NCBI RefSeq assembly: GCF_020740795.1
Contig: NC_067286.1
Coordinates: 31,582,003-31,646,002, forward strand
Source: Apus apus
Taxonomy: Eukaryota; Chordata; Aves; Apodiformes; Apodidae
DNA length: 64,000 nt
Reading direction: 5' to 3'
Shown here: piece after piece, positions 1-14,940 of the stretch
Position numbering within the stretch: the stretch's first letter is position 1
How the letters are laid out: each line of letters begins with the position of its first letter
Made by a program: the position numbers and the translations under genes
Notes under the pieces: model-generated
Databases searched by the model: none
Told to the model about the DNA's origin: nothing
Seen by the model: only the letters and a program-made list of their open reading frames with translations

Positions 1-3000
1 TGTGCCAGTGAAGTGGATAACAAGTGAAAGGTTATGTTAATCTATACTTTACCCTCGCTTGTATTTACAAGTACATAACTACTCTTAGTAAAAAAAAAAA
101 ACAAGACAAACCAAACAAAAAAGCCCACAAAAAACAACACAAATTTTGTCCCATCATCAGAACTTTATGAAATGTCTGACAACTAAAACTAGTTTCATAG
201 GCTCACTACTAGCATTCACTGCAATAAAGAAAATCATAATAGCAAGAGAAAACAGATATCACAATCCAGGAACAACCAGTCTTCCTAGTTTTCCGTAGAA
301 GTTCAAAATTCACCAAGTTGTTCCACTTAACCTTTCATGAGTATTTTTTACTGTTTTAACACCTGAAACCAGTTTCTCAACCAAGAAGTAGAATATGATA
401 TTTGCACATCACTTCTACCTGAAATGAGTGTGTATAAAAACTAAGTTAAATCAAAATCTAACAGGTGTCAGATAATGAAACTCCTCTACCACAGACAAAG
501 TCTTCCTCCTGGTGCTGATGTCAGCTGATGTCCTACTGTAAAGATGTAAGAAATTCAGATATTCATAATGTGAAAATGAGAAGAGGGAAAGAACACCTTC
601 AACTGATGAATGCAGAATATCTTTGCATTTCACCACCCACTGAATTAAACTGTATAGGTATATACAAAAGGGCACTGAATATTAAGAATACCTTCAAAAG
701 AGTTATTGAGCAATACTTAGAAAAATCAATCACACACCCAACCCCTTAAACAAATGCCTTCAGATTAAGGTTGTAGAAGCTCTACATACCAGAGATGCAA
801 ACATGTTTATATGCACTACACCAACATAGCTGATAAATCTCTTTAAAGAAAACATGACAAAACTTTTTTGTCCCACGTACTCTGGGGGCAATTCAGTTAT
901 CAGGTACTTCTGAATCAGAAAGTAAGAACTCTGTGTTCCAACATAACCTTGAAGACAAACTGCAAACAGTGTCATTTATAGCCACTTAAGGTAGCAGCTT
1001 CTTCACTAATCATTTAGTTTCATTCCAAAAGAATCATAGTATTGACTCCTTTGGAACAAACTTATTAGAAGACTGAGCTTCATAAGAACACAGTGATGTC
1101 TTCCAACTGAAGGCAAACTGCTATTACATTCAAAGCCCCAGAGGCAAATTTCCCATAATTAAGCTTATCTAAGAATGTAAGCTGCATATTTGGCAGTTTA
1201 ACATTGTCGGGTTAAAGAATAAAGCTTTCAGTAAATTAGCCTTTAACAAGTTTTACTATACTAATCCTTTGAATAAAAAGAACCACAACACTCTGGGCAT
1301 AAGGTACTTCTTTTTCAAATTCACATTTACATAATTGTAAAAATGTGAACTTTTGAGTGCAAGTATTTCTTTGTAAATTCTTAAGCAAAAGTATGATCCT
1401 GGATGCCACCCTCTCATGCAGAGTCTACAAGGACAGGTGTTTTCCTCTAGAGGTGGAGAAAAATCAGTAATCTAACACCAGTCTTATGTACAAGACTGGA
1501 CTGGTAACACTCAACAATACTGAAGCATTCCAGAAAACAGTGTTACAATTACGAAGTCTCTACAAGCGAAACCGATTACTAAAGTCTGCCACAAATACTG
1601 ACATTCAACATCAATGATGCAGTCAGGACAGCTTGAAATATTCTCAGCGCTTTTGCCCCAAAACTGGCAGCCTTGCCCTGTTGCAAAGGCAGACGTCACA
1701 ACTACATTTGCTGCTCCACAGACCACCACCAGAAGTTGCTTTCAGTGTGAATGCTGGAGAGGACAGATCGTGTTTTCCCAGAGAAAAGCCAGAGAAGGGA
1801 ATGAAAAAGCAGGGGAAGAAAAAAGGGAGAGCCTAGAACTAAATGATATGAAGAGAAGGTTATAATTTGAGAAACCAGAGTAATTTTTCATTCAAGCAAT
1901 ATTCAAAGAATAGCAAAGTCAAATTACTCTAAATTCCCTGCTTGATTTCAGTGTCAAAGGGCAAGGCTAAGGTGACATAACAGACAGCAAGAGCACTAAC
2001 TAGATGTGGGGCTCCATGCCAATTTCAGCAGCTCTATATGCTGCTCAGGAAGCTGCCACTGTCTTTACATGAAGTTCTTCAGATCCAAGTCCTCAGCCAT
2101 GGTAATGGTAATTGTAAAGAATGAAAGTTGTGGTCCACTGGAAGAGTGGACGTTTTTTCTGTATGACAGGGGAGTGGAAAGAAAAAATTTTCTCTGATTT
2201 AGGTATAAGAAATGTAATGAAAATTAAACTGAAACTGTCACGTGCTTAGAAAGTATAAATCTACTCTGGTGTAATTAGGTTGAAAGCAACACGAAAAAGC
2301 AGGAAATCTTGCAAACAAAACTCCAAATATCACTGTGTTACACCAGAGCTGTAACAACAGCACAACACTCATGTCTTTGCTGCAGTCACCCTAAGAGACA
2401 GTCAGGTTTAGAGAGGAGGTTTCAGTTGAGAAACTTCATTCAGACCCTAACCATATACATCTCTAGCATCTGACAGGCAGTAAGAACTCGAGTTACTCTA
2501 TGTCCAACCTTCCTCACTGTCAAATGGAACACACTTGATCCTTTTGCCTAGAAATTTGAGGAGACTTAAACAGCTGAAACGAAAAAGTGGTTTTCCTGAG
2601 CATACTTTTTCAAGAGTTCACACTGACACATGCTCACAATACACTGGAGCAGCACAGCTGAAAAACTTCAGGATGCAACAATACGCACCATATCCATGTC
2701 TCAACAATCTCAAGTTACAGCCTCTACTTCTTCCTATCAGTCTTCCCTCTTGAACTTAGGACATGGATCGGCAAGATGCAAACATCCTTTACCTTATTGC
2801 AATTCCTTTTCCTCACTTATTTTACGCTGGCTTTGGCATCACTAGAGCTCCCCATGAGCCATCTTAGTGGAATGAAATGGCAGGAAACAAACCCAGGAGA
2901 ACAGTATCTCCCATTCTCAGTAGCAAAAAGCTCTAATGTGAGATTATCTGGACACAAAAGAGTAGTCTCTTTTCAATCAGAATGATTGCAATTTTGATGT

Positions 3001-6000
3001 TACAGATTTTTAAAAGCTAAACTGTTACCAACCCTTAACTGAGTATAGGACAGCGCATTTATACCTAAAAATCAGATAAAATGTGCACAATTCCATGTGC
3101 TCATTATTTTTAAGTGAAAGAACAAATAAAATCCAAACCCACTCCAGAACAGTACCGCGTGATCAGCAACAAATGATTAAGGAACAGAGGAGTACACAAA
3201 GATAACATGAGAGAAATTAAGAGACATGCTTAACCAGCATGTCAGATAAAAGTCAAGACGGCAGTGAATGCTTTCTGCTTTCTCAATTTCAGAAGAATTT
3301 CACAAACATGGATTTAGGACTAGGATTAGGGTTTTTGGGCGTCATTTAAAAATGGGAGCTTCTAGCCTCTGGTAAGAATAAGAATTATAAAACCAATTAG
3401 AATGCAATCCAATAATGTCACACAATGGCAGTAACACTACTATTTAAGCAGTATTTTCTTGATGTCTTCCTCAACTGTTGCAGACTATTTAAAACTCATT
3501 AGTGTCAGTGGCATATTTTTAAAGGTACTAGGTCACACTATGAGGAAAATACTTGAATCTTTCTTCTAAAACTGAAACTAGGTTAGTCTTTACCAAAATA
3601 AATCAATTAACATAATTTCTAGAAGTTAAGGACCTTCAGCTTTCTCTTATGCAAAGAAAAGAATTAACATCTTCACCCAGAATAGGTTTTGCTCATTTTC
3701 TCAGAAGAACTAGAAGGGTCTAGAGATCAGTAGTGTAAATTAAAGCCACAACAAAGTTTACACATGAAACAAAGGAAATACCCAAAAGGATGTTCAGATA
3801 AGGACCAACTTACGGAAGTTAAATAATGTATTTTTAATTGCAAGAACAACAGGTTATTCAACAAAAGACTGAGCAAAAAACCTGGTTTGCTTACAAAATA
3901 AATACTTACAAAAGTAATTACTTTAAGATTCTATTAAAGACAGTGTACAAAAGGATCCAAACAGCTGTGTAAACTGAAAAGGACATCCAAATACAAGGAC
4001 ATAATTTTAGTCAAGCATCACACAGGCACAGCAGCTAAACAGTATTGTTTGGGCAATGCTGTTGGCTCCCTCCATTCCCTAATTCAAAGGGAGGGGTGTC
4101 AGGACCTCAGTCTCACTTTTTTTCCAACCAGTAATTTTTTTCCACCACATAATATATGTATGTACATATATGTGTAATCAACATTACCACAGGTCAATTA
4201 AAATTAGTTTTCCAGCACAATTTTCAAAGTACCACTCAGTATAGTGGCTGAAACAAAACACATTTTAAACCTGCAATAAAAGTATTGTAGTCAACATTCC
4301 AGGGAGAAGGAAGAGACTGGAAAACTTTGCATAATGGCAAAGCCTGCTGATACAACTTCACAGGACAAGACAGAGACAAAAAAAAGTGACACTCTGAAGT
4401 CCCTGGGCTCAGCATGACTGGCAATGAACTGAAATTAATAAACCATGCTGAAGGTAATATCTGTCTGTGCTATGTTAACCAGGCTCTTCAGCAGAGCCTT
4501 GATGAATTATTAGCTCAGACACCTGCATTTTAATAATAGGTAAAGAGAACACTCAAACAACAGATTTCTCCCTTCCTGATGCTCCAGTGGATCCCGTAGT
4601 ACGGCTCTGCAGGGTCCTGGCCAGGCAGCAGGCTACTTTCTGGGTACCAACCTCAAATTCTTTTCCTTACTAGAACATGCTACACTTGTTCCTACACATA
4701 CCATATAGTCTAATTATGAAGCCATTTAATACAGTCTTTCAGGCAAAGTTGGGTAGACTGAAAATATTATTAATACAGAATTTTAACCAGAAAATGAAAT
4801 GTCGCATTCTAGGCCACTAAAAGCAGCTTTGGAAATATTTTAATTGTCACAGTAAGAAAATTCAGAAAGTAAGAGCAGATGCTGCAGCTTCTACTTGTCA
4901 GATGTACAAAAGCAAGTCTTTATGGCTTAGAAGCCCAATGGGTTAGCACAACAGGTTAGCCCAACTTCTAACCCAGCAGATACACCATGAACAGTACTAG
5001 TACCTTACTTAAAAGCAGCTCCACGGATCATTGTACTACTGCCTCACAGACAGGTTTTTTCATTATCAGCTCTGCACCATCCCTCTTCTGCTCCTTTTTC
5101 AGCATCCCTCTGAGCACTTGCTACATGTACTCTGTGTGATATTAGGAAAAAAAACGAGGTTCCAAGATTATGCTCTTTAATTTTGCTGAGTGAGAATATA
5201 GGTTCTTTCCCTAAGGAAGCATTTAATACTGAGATTTTTTCAGTAGGGAAGAAAAAACCAACCAAACAAAAAAGTTACGTTTCCTGAATAAGTTGCATAA
5301 TTACTTTACCATTTTACACTACAGTGACTTTAGCATTTTGTTTGGAACCTGAGCATCTGAAACAACAGTCACTTTTTCAAATAATGTCAGAAAAATACTC
5401 AACTCCTGAACAAGAGCTTCAACACTGTTCACAGGTCAATTACTCAGAGCAATCAACTGGCAATTCTGGTCACTAGGTTTCATCTTTAGTGTCAGAACTG
5501 TGTTAGTGAGGCAAATCAAAGCAGGTATATCTGATTTCTCTAAGCCTTGATGGAGTTTCTAAGTTTTATAATTACTTTTTACCATCAGCTACTTAAACAA
5601 TTTTTGTGATGCAGACTATCTATTGTCTATTATGTCTGTTCTGTTTCTTCAAACTGAATTATTACAATGCAATTTAGATCAGGTTATACCTTAAATCCAT
5701 TTGAAAATTTGAAAACAATCAATGCAGTAGCCATTAGAGACTGTCAGTGGAAACAACAGATGCATCACCTAAAGAACCCAAATACTCACAAAAATGCATA
5801 CAATTTTCCAAGTCAAGACTACAATCTTTGCTTTAAAGCTACAGAAATCTGCAACTTTTGGAATCAAAGCAATCACTTTGTCCTTCTAACATACCTCTTT
5901 ACCAGAGACACTCCGTTAAATAAAACTGTTTTATCCCACTCAAATACAAGGAAGCGTTTAAGAGATGATGAAGTTCTTTGACCCCTAGAGACACAAATCA

Positions 6001-8085
6001 TCTCAGCAATGCAGGCAGAGAATTTTGTTCCAGAATGACCAAAGGCTACAATGCCTGCAATAACAAAATTTATTTTTGCAAAGGAGAAATAACATAGTAT
6101 AACTAGGAAGGTACAGGTATCCCACAGATGGTCAGACTTCATCCACCACTTGAAGGAGTTTTGGAATTTGAACCAAAATCTTCACATGCCCTTTTCCAAT
6201 TGATCAGTCAAGTCAGTTGGAAGACACTTACCTACTTGGGATGTATTTTCAACATGAAGCCAGCTGACATTCTATTTTAGAAAATAAAACTATTTACTTC
6301 AGATTTATCTAGAGAAGAACATCCAACTGAATCAGCATTCATAACCTTTTAATAAATGTAGAATTAATGAAGAACTAAAAGATATATAACTATTTTCAGA
6401 TATTTAGTCAACATTCACACATTAAAAATATGCTGAGTTCCAGAAAAAAATCCCCATACAAACAAAATATTGAAATCAGAATCTATTATTTGAGGTCAAT
6501 GAGAAGTATGAATATCTTTACACTCCACCAATGCAAGTAATTCTAAGTATGCACCTATATTCTTTCAAAACCAGTTCTGGAATTCTGAATACGAAAACAA
6601 GGGGTATTTATTAGAGAACTTTAAGCAAACTAAACCCATAAACATATCTCTAATGCTTTCTTCTCTGAACTTTAAGCACCCATTCAAATAGCTCCCATGC
6701 ACAATACGCCATTCTTACTTTGAGTAACAGGTCTTACAATTTTTTACCAGTATCTGCATTTTGGTTTTTGTTCTGCACACCCTGTAATTGTGCACATTGA
6801 ATTGATGCAGTGCTTTTCTGGACAGTTCCACACTGCAAGTCTGTAAACAAAAGTGGGTGCAAATTTTATGTGCTAAATAAAATTTTTCAGAAATGTGCCT
6901 GTAAGAATATACTAATGTAATGAAATGTGAATCCTTGATACCTGCAATAGTGTAAAGGTCAGCAATAACATGCTTGCTCATGGCTTTCTCAAAGTACAAG
7001 TCAGAAGTTAGACGTGAAATGTGTTGAAAGAGATAATAAAATAAAACCAACTCCTACTTATCCTTTATTTTTTCCTTTTTTTTTTTCAGATAAAAAAGAA
7101 AATTAGGCTGCATATGAGGCTGAGCTGAAGGGACAGCAAGCTTAAATTAAATATGTTGATAGACAAGCCCTAGAAAATCTTGTTGTAGCAGATTAAGTTA
7201 CTATCCTCAGCTGTGGACTCTGCCCCCATCACAAGTCACTGATCCCAAAAGCAGAGCTGACGGAAGGGAATGTGTGCTGACGCCTTAGCCACTTCAGCGC
7301 CCAGTGCAGCATCTTAGTTTCATTCCTCTCCCTCAGAGAGAAACATGAACTGAAACAACTGAGGAACAAACTCTTCTGCTAATTCTGCTAAGTGGTGTAC
7401 TGGAGCAGAGAAGCTGAGCAGGAAAAGGTAAAAACTAACATCACCACATCTGGCAAAATTTCCCAGAGCTATAGTTACAATCTAAATTTTTTCTAAAGTA
7501 GCCAAAAGCAGCTGTGCCACTTGCCACAAATCAAAGAATTAAAAACCCCACACTGTTGCTAAAAAGTGTTCAAAAGCACAAATTAAACTGTTTAACAATT
7601 AGTAATTATGTTTCACAGGCACTGATTAGTTATTACATATCTTAAAGGCTGAATACTCAAACTCAAACTAGCTTCAAGAAACCAAGAAATTAGGTTCTGC
7701 TTGGAATTTTAATAATGACATGACAACCCAACTGCAGAAGTTATAAGCAGCACTAACACATGTAACACCAAAAAAATAGTGTTAAATATCTTTCTAAGAT
7801 TTGACAAGAGTGTGTACTTAAGTGGGAACACAAACTCGCCTACATTTACTACGCATCCACTTAGGTATGCAGCTGCATTCATTAAATATTTGTATAGAAA
7901 AGACTTTAAAAATATTAACAGAAGGAGGAGCTGTATGAAGTTCTTACCAACAGAAGTAAAAAACTGGCATAGGGGACAGAGTATATATAAATTCAAGTTT
8001 GCAACTCCAGATATTAAATGTAAAAAAATACACATGCAAATATTTAGTATTTCACTACTACTGAAGTAGTATTTTGAAAACACAG
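1..8085. other. AT-rich non-coding sequence, presumed PALS1 intron 1
   Basis: I see no coding exon here on either strand. Open frames are short, lack family resemblance and overlap on opposite strands. The stretch lies downstream (minus-strand sense) of the CpG island at about 15-16 kb, so by gene order it would be inside the first intron of PALS1, whose coding exons would lie left of the window. A T-tract sits near 7075-7090. Intron assignment is inference from synteny only. Confidence 0.5.
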
Positions 8086-8590
8086 AATTGTCATGGTTGG
8101 AAAAGACCTCCAAGATCACCTTGTCCAGATTTTATACAACTTGTTAAGTAAAATTCTTGACTTTGTACCATGCAGTTATCACCCAAGTATTTTTGATTAG
8201 GATTAAACACACACAACACTTTATGGAAGGTTTATAAATTAAAACCTACTACTGATCAGCCCACACTCAAGGCTTCAAAAAGAGAATTTACATAATAAGC
8301 AGGTCTAAGATTCATGGCTTTTCTTTTTGTAAAATCCCCATCACACTCCTAACTGAAGGGTTCCAGTCTTCCTAGTCTCTTCTTCTAAGCCTCCATCCCT
8401 TGACTGTTTTTGTTGTCTTTTTCTATCTCTTTTTTTAGTTCTGCTATGTACTTGAAATGCAGAGACCTGAACTGTACACAAGAATGAAGACAGCAGTTTT
8501 GCATAGTGCAATATGATGTCTTCTGTCATCTTAATGCCTTTCCTGATACATTTAGCATTTTGTTGGCTTTCTGCCTTGTCACTCATACTA
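8086..8590 (-). repeat. Degraded ancient CR1 LINE fragment
   Basis: The minus strand at about 8390-8590 encodes a decayed stretch that lines up by eye with the 3' half of the CR1 reverse transcriptase, including an intact CIRKG pentapeptide that also occurs in the well-preserved CR1 at 56-57.4 kb. Further along, at about 8086-8130, the plus strand reads as the complement of the common CR1 3' end (a cacagaat...ggttggaaaagacctccaagatca type motif). The middle is too diverged to follow. It is old and non-functional. The boundaries are approximate. Confidence 0.55.
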
Positions 8591-11500
8591 AATAAAACAG
8601 CAAAAAGACACTATGGTTAAAAATAACTTTCTCAACAGTTCTACATAAACTAGGAGTCTGGTCCCATCTTATTACACTTCAAAGACTTCTAATCATCTCA
8701 CAACACACTTGTTAAAATTATTTCCTGAGCTTCTGGCACTGAACTACTCTGCTTTGCACAGTACTAGATATAATAATCATTATGACCCATAAAAAGCAAT
8801 ATTCCATTTAACTTTATTACAGAAAAAATTTCCTTAGGTCTTAGAAAGATCTGAAGAAAAGCATTATATAGTGATCGCTCAGACTTGATCATCTGACTAC
8901 TCCCTCATAGCAATAAGCTTACTAGTCTAAACAAGACATTTATACAAAAAGTTTAAACTAAAAATTACTTCATAAGCAACAAGCCAAAATAACTCTTAAC
9001 TGCTGCTTCAAAACATCATATAATTAGACGCAGAGTTCTCTTTATCAGTCAAGAAGAAATAGCTCTTCATTGCACTTCAATTTGACCTCTTCCTTACTTG
9101 AAAGTTGGCAAATGTTTAAAGAAAGTAATGACCTTCAAAATATGTAAAAATAACCAGTCCTGAATAGCTTTTTGCCTGTTATCTTATAACCCTCTACAGG
9201 ATTTTTACTGTGGGGAGGAAGGACAAGTGGCATTTACTTTTTGGATTCCTACCTTTACTTGAGTTACACTTTCAGTCCTTAATCTTTACATCTTGCTTGA
9301 GAAGCCAATGAAGAAAGAAGAAAATTAAGTAAGCTTAAAAGGTAGAAAAGTGTCAAGATCAAACAGATTTTTAGTGATGTTTGTGCTCTTAAAAATAAAG
9401 ATGTGAAATGGACTATTCCACTTGTCAAAACTAAAACCAACATTGCTGGATTCATAAGTCATTGAGTCAGTCAGCCCAAAAAGACAATGCTGAGCTGATC
9501 AGCTTTTACCTCACTCTAAGACACTGCGCTAATTCCTCCCTTTAAGTAATTAGGTTGCTAATTTAGAACACATCTTGACTATTGGAAAAACATGAAACTG
9601 TAAGAGCTTGCATTATGTTGGTTTTAATTATCCTACAACAATCACCACCTTGACATACACATATCCAGTTCCATTTCAACTCACTTTCCTTCTCTCCTGC
9701 ATTTGAGAACTTCTAATACTGTTCAAACAAAATGTTAATGCCACAACATAGTGGCACTAATCAATTCCATCACCACTTGATCCTACAGGAACTGATTCTG
9801 CAGAAAGCATGTGACATCCACTAATTCTGTTCTCCCACTAACAGGACTAAGTTTGTTTGCTGACATCATATGCTCCTTCAGATACCAGGAAGAGATTTGC
9901 TTTCTGAAACAAGGATATACATACATAAGGAGCACAATCAATATAATTCCAACAAATGCAGTCCAAACCTTCATCTGTTAGAAATCTGAAAGCTAAGCAC
10001 TGCCTTTAGAGATGAGAGAACATCTAGAAAATAGGACAGACCAGAGGAAGCAGCAACATGCTCTCTAACAAATACAAGATGTGCAGTTAATTTCTATGGC
10101 ACACAGTGCAGTTATCTCCAACACAGTTTTCTACAAAAGGAACTTCAATTTTCTTAGCCAAGGTGCACTGCATTAATCCGTTACTAATCTATCTCAAGTT
10201 TAATTAACAGAGACTGACAAGTTAATGGCAATCTTATAAAACAAGACAACAAGGGTGACCACAAACTCTCAAGCATAACACTGCAGGAACACTGCAAGAT
10301 CTGATATTAAGGTCAAGCCTTATCTTTATGCACAGAGGTATCACATTCTAACGAAAAAGTTGTCATTATATCTGCTGGGCTGAAGAATTTAGCTCCATAC
10401 CACCACCATGCAGAAAAATATGCTTCCCTGAAGACTAGCTTCTATATAAGTGATTAATAGAGAATACATTACCAAGTAATTATACTCTGGTTGATCTCAA
10501 TTGTGAAGATTATCCCAGTTGAAAGAAAACTTGGGTTTAGATTTCAATACTCAGATAAGAGTCGACTTTGTCTCTACCGTCCAAACCAAGATCAAGATTT
10601 TTCATCAGGGATAACAGACAGGTAACGGGAAACATCAAGAGTGAAACATTTTCTCTCCAGTGTTTTTACCAAGACATCATACCAGTAATTTTTCACCTAC
10701 CTTCAACCTTGAACAAGGTGAACTTTTTAAGTTTCCTTTTCATACACCTCTCATTAACTACAAGCCATACCTATGCCATCACACTGCTAACAATGCTCAC
10801 ACACATCCAGCAATCCTTATCATATACTGTTGAAATGTGAAGTGACTCTTTTAGGCACCGCTCTACATTGTCCTCCTTTGATCTCATCTTCCTGACTTGA
10901 AAAATACACTTATCCTTGGAAGCCGACTCTGAATGCATACAGCCACCTCCCAACACCATTGTCAGGTCAAAGAGCAGCTGCTGAGGTTGCACTGGCACTT
11001 CCCGGTTATCCAAAGTTCTGAAGTTTTGCTGAATTCAACTGTATAGAGAGCTTGAAAATACCACTGAACAACTTCACACCATGAAGATACAACAATTCAC
11101 ACTGACTATTCAAGTAACGGGTGATGCAAGTACATAGGTATGTGGTTTAGATGCCAACGTATACTGGCTATTACCACACTTGAGCACTCCTAACACCTTT
11201 TGTGAAGTACCACTTACTGTCCTATCACTTCTAATACATCCTTATCAGAAATCATTCGTTGTTTTAAAGTAATTTTTCCCAAGAAACAGTAACAGTTGTG
11301 TCTTCTGAGTGATCTGTTATGGCCAAATAACCAAGTATTGATCTCCAAGATTTTCCCCAGAAGATGAATCCTGATGCAAAAATGAAACTTATGGTTTGGT
11401 TTATAACATAGTTTTCTTAAGAACTATATGTTTACAGAATTTGTCTATTCTTTGTTAGAATTTTGCAGGTGATGAGGAGTTCATTTTCTAAGCTAATAAA

Positions 11501-14500
11501 CTATAGGGAATTCAGATTCTAAAGTTTAAATTAAGGTTAACAACCATGAGCTGCACTGTCACAGGTACCAACTGTAAAGCATTTTCTCTAATCGTAGGGA
11601 AGAAATTTAAAAAATTAGAGACTAGAGGCAAAATCAAGTATTGTAAATGTTATCATAAAATCACATTAACTATTTCTACTTGTAATTTTTCTGTAGAAGA
11701 CAATTATGATCAACCAGAACAGATACATGATGCAACAGGAAAAATCACTTAAGGAAACACAAGGCACTGAGGTGATCTTTATGTAACAGATAATTATAGT
11801 TATGTTGAATCAATTACATTTTTGTATCTAATTATTTGGCATCTTATGAGAAAAGAGAACTAGATCCAGAAGATAATCTAAATGCCCTGCCACCTACTAG
11901 ACTCCACAACCCAAAGTTAAGCAACCAAGTTCTGCTCTACAATGAAAAGGGCACGTTATGCAGAAGTTGTTTAAACACCTCATACTCACGTGAGAAGGAA
12001 CTGAAGTCAGTCAAGAATAAACATAAAGATCAGAGTTTTAAGTCTCCATAATTTAACACCATGCTGGGAAAATAAAAAGAAAAAAAGAAGAAAAAAACCC
12101 CTTTAATCTACTCTTTCAACACTTCGCCTGTAACATGGAGACCTGGGTTCATATCATTGATTTATACTCAATCACGCTTCTTGTGAGCCAGTTCCTGGGC
12201 TACATACCCCATTCACTACGTTCCCAAATGAGTATTACTCCTCAAGAATGAAACTGATTGGTGTCTGGAAGCACCTCACACCCACTCTGTGCTCTGGCAG
12301 TTAAAGCATTCCCTTTGGCAACGGACAGATAGGGGTTTCAAGTTCCCTCAAAAGATTTGAATGCAAATCTCAACATACTGGGCAGGTGCTCAAACCAGTT
12401 ACCTGTTTATAAAGAAACGCAACATCACATCCTTTTTCTGCCAAACAACAAGTGCAAGATTAGGCCTTGCTCTGTCTCCTGCTTCACAGAATAGAAGAAT
12501 TCCATGTACATTTGCACATTGCCAATGGTATCTCTGTTTGCCTTCTAATTTAACTGATGCAAGCTTTGAAAGTTACAGCTTTTTTTCTTCCCACACTGCT
12601 ATGTATAAGTATGCAATTAGACACCCTTGCAGTATAGAACAAGTCTTTACCAATAGACATACTCAGTTTCTCACCTCAGGTTTAAAAAACCAAACCCAAA
12701 CGTTACATTAAAATAGCCCAGTATATATGCTATTTGCACAGTTACAATTTACCCTTTTTGTCCCGAGTTCTGCTTCATACTTTAATGTGAACTGGACTTA
12801 AACATCTGGCATATAGCCATATTATGAATGCAGAAAGGAGGATGAGTACATAAGAAACCTTTTTTTATCAGAATTGCTGTACTGAAACAAGCTCCAAAGT
12901 AGATAATTATACTAGAAAAACCACTTTGCCAGCACACTTCATTTTAAACCACAGTATAAATGCTTTTTACCAAGTTAGTTTTCTATCAGACACCAGCAAA
13001 CCTTTTCAAATACAGAAATGCCTTTCTTTACCTGTTAATAAAAGGAAAACAATACAGCTGTATTTAATTAATATTTACAAAGTCTTGAGGTTTTCTGATG
13101 AACGACCAAAGCAGTAATTACTCTAGTGTTCCAAATACCGTAATGTCAAGGCCTTCTACAACACTACTTGTCATTTTAAGAAAGTACTTCCAAAAAAACA
13201 AGCCAGTTGCTAGAACATTTAACAATTTTAAACATGACATATGAATTCAAATATGACTCCTGTTATTTAAGAAGTAGCAGGCTGTTTTAAATCTTACCCT
13301 TCAGTATTCTAAAAGCCAACAGTAACAGGAATGCACTTACTCAAAAGTGCAAACTAGAAAAAAGAAGTAATAGGTGAAACAGGTAGTTACAACACTTAGC
13401 ATTTGATGTTAAGATCCAGTCTTTGAGGAAACATCATAGCAGAATTTGCATTTAAAAGTGCCACAGGACTTCTTAAAGCCTGCAACTTCAAACTACAGCA
13501 AGATATTTTAATTGAAAGCAGCAAACAGAAGTGTTATGAAAATTATTTACATGGGAAAATATGTGGCCACATGTGAACTTCAGACTACATTAAGCTTTCT
13601 GTGTCCATAAACCTCTGAATGAATGCTAACTTCTACACTGCATTTTTACTACTTCACAACACGTATTGCTGTGGTAATGAAAGACACCTGACATCACTTA
13701 CTGGCCTGATCAACTCCTGCAGATTCCTAAGCTAAATCAGTGTAATGAAGACATGTTTTTATTTACATTCTCATTAAGTTCAGATTTTTGAAAGGAAAAT
13801 TAATAAAAACTAAGTACCATATATACCATCACCTACTTCTATATAGCAAAAATTAGCATCACCTGCTATTCCATACATCGCAAGGCAACATGACACACAT
13901 TGGAATCACACATTAACATTTAACTCTGTATTACTTCATTAACGCTAATGTTAATTAAATTTAACATTCTAGTACACTGCTTCACAAATTGCTGCAATAT
14001 AAATACTCTATGTCTCGTTAAACCATCCACAGTGCTAACCATTAGTGGGGCTTTTAACATGTGAACACTCAATTTTTTTTGGATCACAGCTTGCTGGAAA
14101 ACAGTTCCTATGTGTATAAACCAGCCAGACTTCAAAGTGTTGGACACTTAAAATTTGTAGTAAGAGTTCTAAGATGATCATAAGACAAAAAAGATGTACT
14201 GTTTGGGAAAGTTCAGTGGTCAGATTAAAAACGAATGACTGCAGGCTCGAATGCTTAATTAAAGACAATTCAAAGACAATCTATTTTTGACAAATTCAGA
14301 AAAAACACCGCAATCCTCGGAAAGGACAGACAGGTCCCTTTAAGGCACGTAAAGCTCTGCACCGAAGCAACAGCCTCTTAGACCACCAGGAGTCACGTCT
14401 TACAAGTTGAACTACAGTGTCGGTATCTCATAATTAACATAGAATGCAAGCATTTTGTTCTAGTAAGCGACCTACGGAACTAATTTATGGCCAAACAGTT

Positions 14501-14940
14501 CCACTGCAGAGGCTTCAAGAATTACCTTTTAAAATAAAAACCCCCGCAGCACTAACTGACACGTACCCTTTTAACATTCCTTAAGCTCTTTTTCAGGAAT
14601 CTGTCCCACGTGAGACATCTAAGATCATTATTATAACTTGAGACAGATTTTTCTTCTAAGATCCATGTTTTCAAGAAAGGTCAAATACAAGTTAATTTCA
14701 TGTCCTCGTGCAGCCCGTCTCACGAAGCTCGGTGCTCTTTGTTGCTTCCCTGCAGGACCTCCCACGACACAGACTGGGTCCCTCACACAGTCAATCACCA
14801 CCACGGCAAAAACATCATCAGTTTCTAAACGCTAAGTCGTCCGAGCCAGCATGTGCGTTAACTACTGCTGACTACAGAACACGCTGCAAGTCATTCACGT
14901 TCCCCCTCTCCTAGCTTAACCCTGCATCCACAAACAACAC
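8591..14940. other. AT-rich non-coding sequence, presumed PALS1 intron 1
   Basis: No exon of a recognised gene was found. The only frame that drew attention is the 63-codon minus-strand ORF at 9783-9974, entered separately. Toward 14.3-14.9 kb the sequence becomes gradually richer in CG dinucleotides as the CpG island is approached. Confidence 0.5.
9783..9974 (-). CDS. Candidate 63-residue membrane microprotein ORF (uncertain)
   Basis: The frame starts with ATG directly after a pyrimidine-rich stretch ending in CAG, which looks like a splice acceptor, and an in-frame TAA lies two codons upstream of the ATG. Residues about 4-24 (beginning MKVWTAFVGIIL) form a convincing hydrophobic membrane segment, followed by a basic patch (FRKQ) and a polar tail with no repeats. 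I do not recognise the protein. It sits on the same strand as the presumed PALS1 intron. A 63-codon frame can arise by chance in 64 kb, so this is only a candidate. Conservation in other birds or transcript support would decide it. Confidence 0.2.
   Translation of the reverse strand: MKVWTAFVGIILIVLLMYVYPCFRKQISSWYLKEHMMSANKLSPVSGRTELVDVTCFLQNQFL

Noticed and set aside
7709-8119. 136-codon minus-strand hydrophobic frame
   Set aside because: AT-rich intron sequence gives Phe/Leu/Ile-rich chance frames; it runs into the CR1 remnant, and a plus-strand frame covers the same bases.
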